Assembly (NCBI RefSeq): GCF_035974275.1
Contig: NZ_CP142422.1
Span: 3,286,001-3,350,000, forward strand
Length of the DNA stretch: 64,000 bases
DNA from: Chryseobacterium sp. MYb264
GTDB lineage: Bacteria; Bacteroidota; Bacteroidia; Flavobacteriales; Weeksellaceae
Direction of reading: 5' to 3'
Shown here in pieces: positions 24,523 through 34,849 of the stretch. Both the position numbers and the translations under genes were made by a program. The notes under the pieces are model-generated. The model saw only the letters and a program-made list of their open reading frames with translations. It searched no databases and was not told the origin of the DNA. The stretch's first letter is position 1. Each line of letters starts with the position of its first letter.

Positions 24523-27360
24523 CTATTCCACTATCATTTTTTGAATCGAAACTCCCGTATCTGATTTTAAATGAACCAAATATGTTCCCGAAGGATAACC
24601 CACCTTCATCTCATGCGTTCCGTTTTCCTGAGCAAGTCTAAATGAATCCATCAGCTTACCCGTCATGTCATAGATGAAAATTTGTCCGTTTTTAGCTTTG
24701 TTATACACCAATTTGACGAAACCGCTCTTCACAGGGTTATCAGCAATCTGAAGCAGTAACCTTTGAGAACCACTTGCATCTATTGTGGATAAACTCCCCG
24801 TATAGTTTCCAAAGATCCTGAATTCGCCCGGTTGAAGCGTAATCGGAGCCGTTGTTGACGTAATATTTGAAATGGTATTATCCATTAAATTTTGCCAAGC
24901 CCCAACATAAGGAAAATACGGAACTACACTCTTCGCTGTTGTATTATAATTCGCCAACACAACCACATTTTTCATATCGTTGTTTGTCAATAGATTATCA
25001 TAAACGTAAATCCTCGTTATTAAACCCTCCGGATCATTCGTTAAATTATTAGATTCTATCGTGTAGGTTTTTGATTTAAATACAGAATGCGCATTTCGGA
25101 TGTTGATAATTTTCGCCCAGGTATCGTAAACCGCCTTTCTGTTGGCATCAGCTTCATATCCCAATGCAAAAGCAATCGGCTTCTCATCTGTTCTGCAGTC
25201 ATTATTAACAGATCCGTCTGCACACCTGTTGATACTGAATTCATAGCCCAATTCCCCAAACTGCCAGATCATTTTCGGACCAGGAATCGTAAAGAATGTA
25301 GCACCAAAAGTTTTCATTCTGTCAAGCGCCATATTTAAGTTTTTAACATCATAAGAACCATTCACCGCACCGTAAGCAAGATTTTTAAACATCAATCTTT
25401 CCTCGTCATGACTTTCCCCATATCCTACTGCTCTCATCGATGAAAAGCCGTGAAGCTCATGATCCACTCTGTCGAAATTACTATTTTCCTTATAGCCCAT
25501 TGTATTTTGGTTATAAGAACCATTCTGATTATTCCACATCATTACTCCTTTTCCTTCTGATGCCTTATAATTAGCCCACTGCTGCTCTTCCTCGTCTGTT
25601 CCCAAATGCTCGAAGATCACATAAGAATTCGGATCGATTGCCCATTGTTTATCGGCATAATCTTTAAGAATATCCACCCTATCCTGTTGATAAGCATTGG
25701 TACAGCCTTCGTCATTTTCAGAACAGTTTTGGGTAAAACCTTTTGTAAGATCCCAACGGAATCCATCAACCCTATACTCAGTTAGCCATTGTTGCAATGT
25801 TCTTTCAACGTAATATTTAGTCGAAGGACTTGTATGGTTAAAATCATTAAATACATTATAAGAATGCTTTGGAACCGTATTAAAATAAGGATTATTAGCC
25901 GCTACATCTCCGTAACCGTCGCCATCAGGATCTACATTCCAAAGTCTTACCAGGGGAGAACGACCTGTCGCATGATTGAAAGCAACATCTAAAATCACCG
26001 CAATACCGTTTTGGTGACAAACATCTACAAATTCCTTGAATTTTTCCGGCGTTCCGTAGGCTTTGTCTAAAGCATAATGAAAAGACGTATTGTATCCCCA
26101 AGACAGGTTTCCATCAAACTCCATAATCGGAAGCAATTCGATTGCATTAATATTTAATCCTTTTAAATAAGTAATTTTATTGATCAGCGACTGCCAATTT
26201 TTTTCCTGGGTAAAATCTCTTAATAACAATTCATACACCACAAGATCTTCTTTTGCCGGACGCTGGAAATTATTTACCTGCCAGTTGTAAGGCGTTTGAC
26301 CTGTTTTAAACATAGAGACCTCAAAATCCTGTCCTGCAGGAAATGTTGGTAAGTTCGGATAAGTAGTCGCCGAGATCCACTGATCATCATAAGAAGATAA
26401 AATCTGTGGCGAATAAGGATCTGCCACTTTTTTCAGATCATTGGTTCTGTATTGGAAAGTATACAATTGCTGAGGAGTCAGCCCGTTTAATTCAATCCAG
26501 TATAGATCAGGATTTGTCGTATCTCTTTTCATTAAATAGACATCATTCACTGCCCAATTATTGAAACTGCCGATCACATGAACGAAGTTTTTAAAAGGCG
26601 CATACAAAGCCAACCCAACCTTAGTCTGATCCGCCGGATCATAATTAATCCCCTGTCTTATCCATCCCGGAATCGATTCAGAAACCACATCTCGCGGAAC
26701 CTGCAAAGTAAACGTTGCATTTTTAGAAGAAGAACCTTCCGTCGCAATTAGTTCCATAGAAGCATCTTCTGTTACGGTATAGCTGTAAGAATACGACGAA
26801 GAAGGCGTTGTTGTAGAATTTACGACCGTTCCGTTTGCTTTTAGCTGGAAAGTTGCATTTACATTTGTTGTCGCTGTAATGTTGATTGAGTTTCCTACAG
26901 GAACCGATGTCAAGCTATTTGCAGCAGGATTAGTAAGGCTTAAACTTAAAGTCCCAACATTTACAAAGCTATCTCCCGTTTGATGCGCTCCCGTTTTATC
27001 TTTTAATAAAAAACCAAATCTTCCGATTCCGGTTCTGCCGTAAAAAGTGGTTGGTGTAAAAGTTAAAGAATAAGAATCTGTTGTGCTGTTGTAAACCAAC
27101 TTGTTCGCATCGTTTGAATCTCCCCATTGTCCGTTAGTAGGACAATCCTGATCATTTTGAAAATTAGAATCCAGTGACCAGGACCAAATATAAACTGCAT
27201 TATTTGAAACGCCCCAAGCAGCTTCATCGATCTGATCTCCCGGAACCGTTAAAGTAATCTGATCCGTCTCATTGAACGGATTGGGTGTAACTGTATAGCT
27301 GATCTGCCCAAAGACAAAAGCCATTATCAACAGAAATACACCGGAATAAAATTTCCTCAT
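24523..27360 (-). CDS. Secreted GH13 alpha-amylase family enzyme with T9SS sorting domain
   Basis: A 945-residue secreted starch-type glycosidase. In order: a signal peptide, beta-sandwich N-terminal domains (one with a CBM48/E-set look before the barrel), a GH13 barrel with conserved regions DVAFNHA (region I), GFRWDLTK (region II with the nucleophile Asp), FEHLG (region III, Glu) and SHDEERL (region IV, catalytic Asp), a C-terminal beta domain, and a T9SS type A tail ending VSIQKMIVE. Region IV reads SHDE where NHD is typical. It is probably a pullulanase/amylase acting outside the cell. A terminator follows. Confidence 0.93.
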   Translation of the reverse strand: MRKFYSGVFLLIMAFVFGQISYTVTPNPFNETDQITLTVPGDQIDEAAWGVSNNAVYIWSWSLDSNFQNDQDCPTNGQWGDSNDANKLVYNSTTDSYSLTFTPTTFYGRTGIGRFGFLLKDKTGAHQTGDSFVNVGTLSLSLTNPAANSLTSVPVGNSINITATTNVNATFQLKANGTVVNSTTTPSSSYSYSYTVTEDASMELIATEGSSSKNATFTLQVPRDVVSESIPGWIRQGINYDPADQTKVGLALYAPFKNFVHVIGSFNNWAVNDVYLMKRDTTNPDLYWIELNGLTPQQLYTFQYRTNDLKKVADPYSPQILSSYDDQWISATTYPNLPTFPAGQDFEVSMFKTGQTPYNWQVNNFQRPAKEDLVVYELLLRDFTQEKNWQSLINKITYLKGLNINAIELLPIMEFDGNLSWGYNTSFHYALDKAYGTPEKFKEFVDVCHQNGIAVILDVAFNHATGRSPLVRLWNVDPDGDGYGDVAANNPYFNTVPKHSYNVFNDFNHTSPSTKYYVERTLQQWLTEYRVDGFRWDLTKGFTQNCSENDEGCTNAYQQDRVDILKDYADKQWAIDPNSYVIFEHLGTDEEEQQWANYKASEGKGVMMWNNQNGSYNQNTMGYKENSNFDRVDHELHGFSSMRAVGYGESHDEERLMFKNLAYGAVNGSYDVKNLNMALDRMKTFGATFFTIPGPKMIWQFGELGYEFSINRCADGSVNNDCRTDEKPIAFALGYEADANRKAVYDTWAKIINIRNAHSVFKSKTYTIESNNLTNDPEGLITRIYVYDNLLTNNDMKNVVVLANYNTTAKSVVPYFPYVGAWQNLMDNTISNITSTTAPITLQPGEFRIFGNYTGSLSTIDASGSQRLLLQIADNPVKSGFVKLVYNKAKNGQIFIYDMTGKLMDSFRLAQENGTHEMKVGYPSGTYLVHLKSDTGVSIQKMIVE

Positions 27361-27426
27361 AAAGTTCTCTTTTTTAATTAGTATTGCACTAAAATAATTT
27401 ATTTTTCAGCAAATGATTATGCTTTT

Positions 27427-27460
27427 AATTAAAAAAGATGAAATTAAAAAAGATGAAATT
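27427..27460. repeat. Short tandem repeat, 15-base unit
   Basis: AATTAAAAAAGATGA repeated twice in a row (27427-27441 and 27442-27456), followed by AATT of a third. It lies in the divergent gap between the amylase and hydrolase genes. Confidence 0.8.
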
Positions 27461-27630
27461 CAATAAGCAAAAATAATATGCAGAACCTTTCATTTTAAAG
27501 ATTAATAAAAAGATCTAACGTCACGGTTTGTCTTTTTCAAAGTCCATTTTGTCCGTTTTACCCCACTTACAATTTTTCAACACCCAATTCCCTACTACTT
27601 TTGAATCATAATTTAAAAATCGAAACCATT

Positions 27631-28647
27631 ATGCATTCATATCCAATACCTCAGCAGCTTCAGAATATCAAAAAATATTTAACCAAAGGAATTCTAATGC
27701 TCCTTTTCAATTTCGGACTATCATTAAATGCTCAACAGAAAACAGAAGGTTCTTTGGGAAATTTAAAACAGATCAACGCAGGCGTTTTAAACATTGGCTA
27801 TACAGAAGCAGGCTCTCCCAAGGGAACTCCGGTTATTCTTCTTCATGGCTGGCCTTACGATATTCACAGTTATGAAGAAGTCGTCCCCCAACTTACTGCA
27901 AAAGGATACAGAGTGATCACTCCCTATTTACGAGGTTTTGGAACCACCTGTTTTCTTTCTGATAAAACGATGAGAAACGGACAACAGACTGCCGTGGCTT
28001 TAGACATTATTACTTTAATGGATGCTTTAAAAATTGACAAAGCTATTATCGGCGGCTTCGATTGGGGCGCAAGAACAGCAGATGTGATGGCTGCACTTTG
28101 GCCGGGACGTGTAAAAGGGTTGATTTCCGTAAGCGGATATCTGATCACCAATTTAGAAGCCAATAAAAAACCACTTCCTCCGAATGCAGAATTAGGATGG
28201 TGGTATCAATATTATTTTTCTACCGAACGCGGCGAAAAAGGCTATGCAGAAAACACGTATGATTTCAATAATTTGATTTGGAAAACTGCTTCCCCCAACT
28301 GGAATTTTGATAAAGCTACTTATGACAGAACTGCTCAATCTTTCAATAATCCGGATCACGTAGCGATCGTAATGCACAATTACCGTTGGAGATTATCTTT
28401 AGCCAAAGGAGAGCCCTCATATGATGAACTGGAGAAAAAGCTTCAGTCAAAACCAAAAATCAGTGTCCCAACCATTACAATCAGTAGTGATTTCGACGGG
28501 GCTGCTATTGATGGAAAGGCATACGAAGGCCAATTTACAGGAAAATATTCCCATAAAATTTTAAAAGGAATCGGGCATAATGTTCCTCAGGAAGATCCCA
28601 AGGCTTTTGCAGAAGCGATTGTTGAAGTGGATGGTTATTCGAAATAG
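27631..28647 (+). CDS. Exported alpha/beta hydrolase, epoxide-hydrolase-like
   Basis: A 338-residue alpha/beta-hydrolase. I start at the ATG at 27631, which leads into a signal-like hydrophobic stretch (ILMLLFNFGLSLNAQ, about residues 22-36); a TTG upstream is less likely. The oxyanion motif HGWP is at about residues 73-76, and the nucleophile elbow reads GGFDWGAR, with Asp rather than Ser, as in epoxide hydrolases and haloalkane dehalogenases. The catalytic His is in GIGHNVPQE. The natural substrate is unknown. Downstream, the stop codon runs into a heptamer repeat before the Ohr gene. Confidence 0.85.
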   Translation: MHSYPIPQQLQNIKKYLTKGILMLLFNFGLSLNAQQKTEGSLGNLKQINAGVLNIGYTEAGSPKGTPVILLHGWPYDIHSYEEVVPQLTAKGYRVITPYLRGFGTTCFLSDKTMRNGQQTAVALDIITLMDALKIDKAIIGGFDWGARTADVMAALWPGRVKGLISVSGYLITNLEANKKPLPPNAELGWWYQYYFSTERGEKGYAENTYDFNNLIWKTASPNWNFDKATYDRTAQSFNNPDHVAIVMHNYRWRLSLAKGEPSYDELEKKLQSKPKISVPTITISSDFDGAAIDGKAYEGQFTGKYSHKILKGIGHNVPQEDPKAFAEAIVEVDGYSK

Positions 28648-28690
28648 TTGATAGTTGATAGTTGATAGTTGATAGTTGATAGTTGATAGT
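28644..28690. repeat. Tandem heptanucleotide repeat (ATAGTTG) x ~6.7
   Basis: Six full copies and one partial copy of ATAGTTG. The TAG of the first copy is the stop codon of the hydrolase gene. Such arrays expand and contract by slippage. Confidence 0.9.
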
Positions 28691-28729
28691 GAAATTTAAA
28701 CAAGTTTTAATTAATAAAAATCTTAAAAA

Positions 28730-29161
28730 ATGGAAAATACAAACATTATTCAGGCAGAAAAAGTTTTATACACAGGAAAAACGCATACTACAGGCGGCAG
28801 AGAAGGCTTCTCTAAAAGTTCTGATGGTAATTTAGATATAAAACTATCAACATCGGGAGGTTCGGAACAGGGAACCAATCCGGAACAGCTTTTCGCTTCG
28901 GGATGGTCTGCCTGCTTTATCGGTGCTTTGGGAATTGCTGCCCGAAAAAGAAAGATCAGGCTCCCTAAAGAAACTGCGGTAGATGCCGAAGTAGATTTAT
29001 GTTTAAACGATGATGCTTACTTTTTGCAAGCCCGATTGAACATCAGCCTTCCCGGAATCGATAATGAAACAGCAAAATCATTAGCAGAAGAAGCACACCA
29101 AACCTGTCCGTATTCAAAAGCAACGAGAGGAAATATTTTGGTAACGCTACAAATTTCATAG
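28730..29161 (+). CDS. Organic hydroperoxide resistance protein (Ohr/OsmC family)
   Basis: A 143-residue Ohr peroxidase that reduces organic hydroperoxides using a pair of cysteines. Both are visible: Cys in WSACFIGALG (about residue 63) and Cys in HQTCPYSKATRGN (about residue 127). The TGKTHTTGGREGFSKSSDG start matches Ohr proteins. It is on the plus strand after the hydrolase gene; regulation by an OhrR-type repressor is common for the family, but no operator is visible. Cytoplasmic. A terminator follows. Confidence 0.93.
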   Translation: MENTNIIQAEKVLYTGKTHTTGGREGFSKSSDGNLDIKLSTSGGSEQGTNPEQLFASGWSACFIGALGIAARKRKIRLPKETAVDAEVDLCLNDDAYFLQARLNISLPGIDNETAKSLAEEAHQTCPYSKATRGNILVTLQIS

Positions 29162-29183
29162 TCTATTCAATTATTGCCAAACA

Positions 29184-29217
29184 AAAACCCGCACTGTGAC
29201 GAAACAATGCGGGTTTT
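29184..29217 (+). terminator. Terminator of the Ohr gene
   Basis: A perfect ten-base stem (AAAACCCGCA / TGCGGGTTTT) with a 14-base loop, 23 bases after the stop. Confidence 0.8.
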
Positions 29218-29303
29218 ACTGCAATTTAAAAAATGAACTAGCGCTGACTAATAAACAAAGGTTTATGGAGCAAACCTCCGCATTAAATCAAACGTTATGA
29301 CAA

Positions 29304-31367
29304 TTAGTTTTTAACAACTTTTTTAGAAATCTTCTGTCCGTTCTTCAATTTCAATTCTACGATATAGACACCATTTGAAAGAGCTTTCATATCGATTTGA
29401 TTATTTGAAATCTGAACGTCTACTTTTTGACCGACAAGATTATAAACAGCCACAGTATCAATTGTTGAATCTGCTTTAATATTTAAAATACCGTTGGTTG
29501 GGTTGGGATACACCCCTGCTGTCGCAGCATTAAGTTTTACGTCAACAGTCCCAAGCTGCGTAAAATCTTTAATACATCTTATAGCTTCTCCCTGCCCTCT
29601 TGGCGCTCCGGAAGTGGGCTGTGCATTTCCTGTTCCAACATATAAATACTTACCTCCTGAAACAGCAGTTTCTGAACTCCAGAAATACCCTCTTTCTCCA
29701 ACAAAAGAAAAACCTCCCGTTGAGCTGCTTCTGTATCCGCTCGCAGGCAACTTTAAATAACTGCTATAAGCCGTTGCCGGATTATTAATTCCTTCAGCAT
29801 TTACAGCCGAAACCCATTCTGCTGAAACCGGAAGCCTCCAGCCCTGCCCTACTTTTTTACAGGGATCTGCCCCTATTGCCGTAGTCACATCCGAAGAAGA
29901 TGCTGCCGTCCATGCATCGCTGGAAGCATGAGTCCCCCACCATGAAGATCCGGAAGGCCCAATAATAAAAGAATTATTTCCTCCGGTAATCCCCATAGGC
30001 GAATTGGGATCCGGTGCGGAATCCGTTGGCGAATTTCTCAACTGATGTCCGTCGTCCCATCTTCCCCATTGGAAAAGATCCCCATAAGATTCTGCATCAT
30101 TAAAAGCTGTAGCCACTCTTGAACTTCCTAAGTTTTGCTGAAACCATACTTTTCCGTCTGCTCCTCTTACTGTAGTGTATACTATCTGCTGACCTTGATA
30201 AAAGAAAGATACACAACCTAAATCTCCAGGGTTTGTACCCGGATCTGTATTATTACAAGTAGGAATAGCATTGCTTCCTTCAAGAGAAATTCTTTTCACT
30301 TTTGTTCCCGTATCGGAATAGGCTAAAACCAAATAATTATTAGCTTTATCAATTGCTAAATCATTATAAGTCGCCTGTCCGTCAGAGATAAAATCTCCTC
30401 CGAATTTCTCCCAAACCTGATTAGCATTTAACTTAAATACTGAATTTTTCAGATAATTATCATTTTCAAAACGGCTCCCCACCACATAAGGTTCTCCTGA
30501 AGACGTCACTGCAATGGCAACGTGCTGCACTCTTCCTTCACTGAAATATTGATTTCCTACAGCAACCCACGATGTCCCGTCGAATTTTTTAACATTTAAT
30601 TTAGTTCCGTTTGAAGAATTGGAAACATAAGCAACATACACATTATTATTTCCGTCAATGGCAATATCAGAAGTATAAAGCTCGCTTGCCGCAGCACCAT
30701 CTACAATGCTTCCGCCAACCAACTCCCAGTTGTCTGTAGCACTGGCTGTCGTAGAATTTACATAGACTCTTAAACCACCTGATACGTTTGCCGTATATAC
30801 TTTATTGTTGGTTCCGATAACCATTTCTGCATACATCGCTCCGTTTGAAAAACCCGCATTCCCAACTTGCTCCCAAGCACCGTTAACAAAACGAGAAACG
30901 GTTCCTGAATTATGACTTCCAAACGTAAATAAAACGTTAGACGGCGAAACCGCTGACGCATGGTAGTTAACCGATGTCGTTGTTGCATTAGGCAATGAAT
31001 TCCAAGAAGTTCCGTTAAACCGTCTAACCTCCATTCCAGATCCCGGATACCCGATTTGATTTGTATAAAAAATATTGCCTAAACCATCTACTGATAAAGA
31101 ATTATAAAGCGCAGTTCCTGTTGTAATTCCCGCACTTCCTCCGGCATAAGACCAAGTATTTCCGTTAAAAATCTGAACCGAACCTTTTGCTACCGAAGTA
31201 TCATAATATGAAAGATAATATTTTCCCGCATTATCTATAACCAAATTGTTATAGCTACTTCCACCAGCAGAAACCGTTGCCACGCCTCCTACATTTTCCC
31301 ATTGCTGAGCATATGAATAAGAACCTGCAAAAGCTAAAACACCGAGACTTACCCCGATTTTTTTCAT
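29304..31367 (-). CDS. Secreted protein with beta-propeller and FISUMP domain, T9SS-sorted
   Basis: A 687-residue secreted protein. It has a signal peptide (MKKIGVSLGVLAFAGSYSYA), a repetitive N-terminal part with NNLVIDNAGKYYLSYYD-like units (beta-propeller type), a FISUMP-like module (GQQIVYTTVRGADGKVWFQQ, then KVGQGWRLPVSAEWVSAV, then AIRCIKDF) and a T9SS type A tail (YPNPTNGILNIKADS ... KKVVKN). I start at the ATG at 31367, where AGGTGG lies seven bases before, a rare clear Shine-Dalgarno for this phylum. The biological role is unknown; surface or extracellular. Confidence 0.87.
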   Translation of the reverse strand: MKKIGVSLGVLAFAGSYSYAQQWENVGGVATVSAGGSSYNNLVIDNAGKYYLSYYDTSVAKGSVQIFNGNTWSYAGGSAGITTGTALYNSLSVDGLGNIFYTNQIGYPGSGMEVRRFNGTSWNSLPNATTTSVNYHASAVSPSNVLFTFGSHNSGTVSRFVNGAWEQVGNAGFSNGAMYAEMVIGTNNKVYTANVSGGLRVYVNSTTASATDNWELVGGSIVDGAAASELYTSDIAIDGNNNVYVAYVSNSSNGTKLNVKKFDGTSWVAVGNQYFSEGRVQHVAIAVTSSGEPYVVGSRFENDNYLKNSVFKLNANQVWEKFGGDFISDGQATYNDLAIDKANNYLVLAYSDTGTKVKRISLEGSNAIPTCNNTDPGTNPGDLGCVSFFYQGQQIVYTTVRGADGKVWFQQNLGSSRVATAFNDAESYGDLFQWGRWDDGHQLRNSPTDSAPDPNSPMGITGGNNSFIIGPSGSSWWGTHASSDAWTAASSSDVTTAIGADPCKKVGQGWRLPVSAEWVSAVNAEGINNPATAYSSYLKLPASGYRSSSTGGFSFVGERGYFWSSETAVSGGKYLYVGTGNAQPTSGAPRGQGEAIRCIKDFTQLGTVDVKLNAATAGVYPNPTNGILNIKADSTIDTVAVYNLVGQKVDVQISNNQIDMKALSNGVYIVELKLKNGQKISKKVVKN

Positions 31368-31539
31368 TGCCACCTGTAAATTTCCGAACATATTCAATAT
31401 TATTTTTATTTATTCTAAATTATATTTAATTTTGCGCAAAATTACTTCTCATAATTAACCTCAAGTTATCATTTTCAAACTTTTTGTTATCCAATGGGAA
31501 GCTTTTCTTTCAAATTGTACCATAAAAACCACGCATCGT

Positions 31540-32406
31540 ATGAAGCAAAATAAGAACGGCGCCCTATTTATGTCCGATGATATACAGATTGTCCTGCATG
31601 AAGATTCGTACGCGGAAAATTATTTGAAATCTCAATTTATTGAAGGGAAATCCAGTTTTAACCTTCTTTTTTTGCTGAGTAATGACATTCACCTTGAAGC
31701 CAACGATTGTGGAGCTAATTTTCTGTTTAAGAAGAACCAGTATATTCTTCATTATTCCTCGATGGACAGTTCGGCAGAATTATGGGCAGAAAATCAGGAC
31801 TGTTTAAAATATGTACAGATCAAAATCAATTATAATTATATATTCAACCTTATTAATCCTGAAGCTAACCGGGAAAATGCAGAGATTCTGGAAAGCATGA
31901 TTAAAAATAACTTTATTTTTCTTCACAAAGAAACGCCTCCTGACATGACAGTAGAAATGCATATGATCCTTAGAGAGATTGTCAGCTACTCAAAAAAAGG
32001 GGTTATGCTCAAATTATTTATTGAAGCCAAGCTTATTAAACTGCTGATTTTAATTTTTGAACAGTTCAACAGTAAAGATGACACCCACAAGATCCCCCAA
32101 GCTCCTTCTATTATTAAAAAGTACATCGATGAGAATTACCACCGAAATATTAAGGCAGAGGAAATCGGGAAGTTAATCGGAATGAATCAGAATAAGATCA
32201 GGAAAGAGTTCAAATCACAGTACCAGATCACCATGACCGATTATATTTCTGAACTGAGAATGCTAAAGGCTAAAAAACTTATCATCAACAAAGATATGAT
32301 GATCAAAGAAATTGCGATTGAATGCGGCTACGAATATGTCCAGAACTTCACAAGAGCCTTTAAAAAGAAATTCGGGGTATCTCCTGAAAAACTGAGAACC
32401 GACTAG
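31540..32406 (+). CDS. AraC-family transcriptional regulator
   Basis: A 288-residue regulator. The C-terminal ~100 residues hold the two helix-turn-helix motifs of the AraC type (KAEEIGKLIGMNQNKIRKEF, then IKEIAIECGYEYVQNFTRAF) and the typical GVSP ending. The N-terminal part is a ligand or dimerisation domain of no recognised kind. It is divergent from the FISUMP gene with 170 bases between, so it may control that neighbour, which is inference. Followed by a terminator. Confidence 0.93.
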   Translation: MKQNKNGALFMSDDIQIVLHEDSYAENYLKSQFIEGKSSFNLLFLLSNDIHLEANDCGANFLFKKNQYILHYSSMDSSAELWAENQDCLKYVQIKINYNYIFNLINPEANRENAEILESMIKNNFIFLHKETPPDMTVEMHMILREIVSYSKKGVMLKLFIEAKLIKLLILIFEQFNSKDDTHKIPQAPSIIKKYIDENYHRNIKAEEIGKLIGMNQNKIRKEFKSQYQITMTDYISELRMLKAKKLIINKDMMIKEIAIECGYEYVQNFTRAFKKKFGVSPEKLRTD

Positions 32407-32414
32407 AAAAAAGA

Positions 32415-32442
32415 AAAACCACTTAAAAAATTAAGTGGTTTT
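32415..32442 (+). terminator. Terminator of the AraC-family gene
   Basis: A perfect 12-base stem (AAAACCACTTAA / TTAAGTGGTTTT) with a four-base loop right after the stop. Confidence 0.85.
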
Positions 32443-32506
32443 ATATATGTTGTTTTGCTTTGATATTACTTTCTCGGAATTCATGTGAGAAAGCAATGAC
32501 AATCAA

Positions 32507-32803
32507 TTAATGATGTCCGTGACTATCGTGACCGTGGTCGTGTAAAAAAGGACCATGCCCCTTAGGTTCGCTGAAGATTACTTCAACTCCTTCCTGCTCC
32601 GTAAGCAATTTGCTTCTTATATCTTCTGGATCAAAAGGTTTTACCTTTCCGAAATACTCCTTTAAACCTTCAGTCAACCACATAGGAATTACCAATCCGA
32701 AGAACATGAAAATACACCAGAATCCTACCAGGAACATGATTATGAAAAATACGGTCCAAAGGAACTGATAAAACGGCCAAAATGCTGATAAAATCGTTAT
32801 CAT
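32507..32803 (-). CDS. Small membrane protein with histidine-rich tail
   Basis: A 98-residue protein with one or two N-terminal membrane segments (residues ~8-45, very rich in Phe/Ile/Trp) and a cytoplasmic or periplasmic tail ending HDHGHDSHGHH. The tail has seven histidines in 13 residues and probably binds a metal ion (Ni, Zn or Cu). No family is recognised. It is monocistronic; a good promoter lies upstream. A metal-sensing or metal-storing role is speculation. Confidence 0.8.
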   Translation of the reverse strand: MITILSAFWPFYQFLWTVFFIIMFLVGFWCIFMFFGLVIPMWLTEGLKEYFGKVKPFDPEDIRSKLLTEQEGVEVIFSEPKGHGPFLHDHGHDSHGHH

Positions 32804-32820
32804 TCTTTAAAGATTTTAGG

Positions 32821-32853
32821 CAAAAGTACAGCTTTTTATTGTTTCACACAAAA
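32821..32853 (-). promoter_or_regulatory. Promoter of the His-rich membrane protein gene
   Basis: TACTTTTG (complement of 32821-32828) with TTTTG 20 bases upstream (complement of 32849-32853), matching the Bacteroidota two-box promoter closely. Confidence 0.55.
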
Positions 32854-32984
32854 CATATAAGCCGTATTTTGTTATTTATTTTTATTTTAAACTAAATTAA
32901 AGACGTCTAGATAATAGATGGATAGATAATAGACTGTTTATCTATGTTCTATTTGTCTATCATCTGCGCATCAATTCTATATTT

Positions 32985-34592
32985 TTAATGAGCAAGATTT
33001 GCGAAGAAATCATTTCCTTTATCATCAGTAATAATAAATGCAGGGAAATCTTTTACTTCAATCTTTCTTACCGCTTCCATTCCTAATTCCGGAAAATCCA
33101 CTACCTCAACAGAGAGAATATTGTCTTTCGCCAGGATCGCGGCAGGACCTCCGATAGAGCCGATATAGAAACCTCCGTATTTATGGCAAGCGTTGGTCAC
33201 GTCTTTCGTCCTGTTCCCTTTTGCCAGCATCACCATGCTTCCGCCGTGGCTTTGGAACTCGTCTACATACACATCCATTCTTCCTGCCGTTGTCGGCCCG
33301 AAACTTCCGGAAGCCATTCCGTCCGGAGTTTTTGCCGGTCCTGCGTAATAGATCGGGTGATTTTTGAAATATTCAGGCATTGGTTGTCCGGCATCCAATA
33401 ATTCTTTGATTTTTGCGTGAGCGATATCCCTTGCAACGATTAACGTTCCGTTTAATTTTAATCTTGTTTTGATTGGATATTTCGAAAGTTCAGCCAAAAT
33501 ATCAGACATAGGCTGATTCAGATTAATTTCAACCGCTTCTTCCAAATGTGGCGGCGTATCAGGTAAAAATCTATTCGGATCTTGCTCCAATTGCTCCAAG
33601 AAAATACCTTCTTTGGTAATTTTTCCTTTGATATTTCTGTCCGCCGAACAAGAAACTCCCATTCCAACCGGACAAGAAGCCGCGTGACGAGGAAGCCTGA
33701 TTACCCGAACATCATGTGTTAAATATTTTCCGCCGAACTGTGCTCCGATTGCACTTTCCTGGCAGATTTTCTGAACTTTTGCTTCCCATTCCAAATCTCT
33801 GAAGGCCTGTCCGGCTTCATTGCCTTCAGTAGGAAGATGATCATAATATTTTGCTGATGCTTTTTTCACTGCTGCCAAATTCGCTTCCGCAGAAGTTCCA
33901 CCAATGACTAAAGCTAAGTGGTAAGGCGGACAAGCAGCTGTTCCTAGATCCGAAATTTTCTCTTTGATGAATTCTTCAAGAGATTTTTCGTTCAATAAAG
34001 ATTTTGTCTTTTGATAAAGGAAAGTTTTGTTTGCAGAACCTCCACCTTTTGTTAAGAATAGAAACTCATAGTAATCTCCTTTCTTAGCGTAAATATCAAT
34101 CTGTGCCGGAAGATTTGATCCAGAATTCTTTTCATCAAACATCGTTAAAGGAACCACCTGAGAATATCTTAAATTTCTTTTTTGATAGGTATTAAAAATT
34201 CCTTTGCTTAAATATTCTCCGTCATCAACACCTGTGTAAACGTTTTCTCCTTTTTTACCCATCACAATCGCAGTTCCCGTATCCTGACAAGAAGGTAAAG
34301 CGCCTTCCGCAGCTACCGCAGCGTTTTGTAATAAATTATAAGCAACGAATCTATCGTTATCTGTAGCTTCAGGATCGTCGATAATTCTTCTCAAACTTTC
34401 TAAGTGCGAAGAACGAAGCATAAAAGAAACATCCGCCATCGCTTCTTCTGCAAGAAGTTCAAGACCTTTCGGATCTACGGTTAAAATCTCTCTGTCGCCA
34501 AGTTTTTCAACTTTCACAAACTCTGAAGTCAACTTCTTATACACCGTATCATCTTTCTGAATCGGATACGGATCCTGATATCTAAATTCCAT
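32985..34592 (-). CDS. Class I (iron-sulfur) fumarate hydratase
   Basis: A 535-residue Fe-S fumarase that interconverts fumarate and malate. Cysteines that may ligate the [4Fe-4S] cluster are visible in [18 protein letters not shown] and [11 protein letters not shown]. The length fits the long single-chain class I enzyme. I start at the ATG at 34592 ([10 protein letters not shown]); an upstream start adds 13 unlikely residues. It is divergent from the class II fumarase, so the cell carries two unrelated fumarases side by side. Class I is oxygen-sensitive. Confidence 0.92.
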   Translation of the reverse strand: MEFRYQDPYPIQKDDTVYKKLTSEFVKVEKLGDREILTVDPKGLELLAEEAMADVSFMLRSSHLESLRRIIDDPEATDNDRFVAYNLLQNAAVAAEGALPSCQDTGTAIVMGKKGENVYTGVDDGEYLSKGIFNTYQKRNLRYSQVVPLTMFDEKNSGSNLPAQIDIYAKKGDYYEFLFLTKGGGSANKTFLYQKTKSLLNEKSLEEFIKEKISDLGTAACPPYHLALVIGGTSAEANLAAVKKASAKYYDHLPTEGNEAGQAFRDLEWEAKVQKICQESAIGAQFGGKYLTHDVRVIRLPRHAASCPVGMGVSCSADRNIKGKITKEGIFLEQLEQDPNRFLPDTPPHLEEAVEINLNQPMSDILAELSKYPIKTRLKLNGTLIVARDIAHAKIKELLDAGQPMPEYFKNHPIYYAGPAKTPDGMASGSFGPTTAGRMDVYVDEFQSHGGSMVMLAKGNRTKDVTNACHKYGGFYIGSIGGPAAILAKDNILSVEVVDFPELGMEAVRKIEVKDFPAFIITDDKGNDFFANLAH

Positions 34593-34611
34593 GTCTACTT
34601 TTTCTTTGGTG

Positions 34612-34619
34612 CAAAAATA
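34612..34619 (-). promoter_or_regulatory. Promoter -7 element for class I fumarase
   Basis: TATTTTTG on the minus strand, an exact TAnnTTTG match, 19 bases before the ATG. Confidence 0.5.
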
Positions 34620-34849
34620 CGGCTTACGCAAAAAAACATGAGCAAAATCAGTGATTTAGATTGATATTTATAATGATTATAAATTGTGAGGTTTTTCATT
34701 ATTGAGTAACTTTATGGGAACATATTTTTTAATTAAAATATTTCTATTTTTTTGCTGAGATCCCTAAAGAATGCAAACTAAATGGAAAATTTTAATCGTT
34801 AAAATTTATGATTAAAAAGTTTAAACTAAACAAAAAATATTCAATCACA

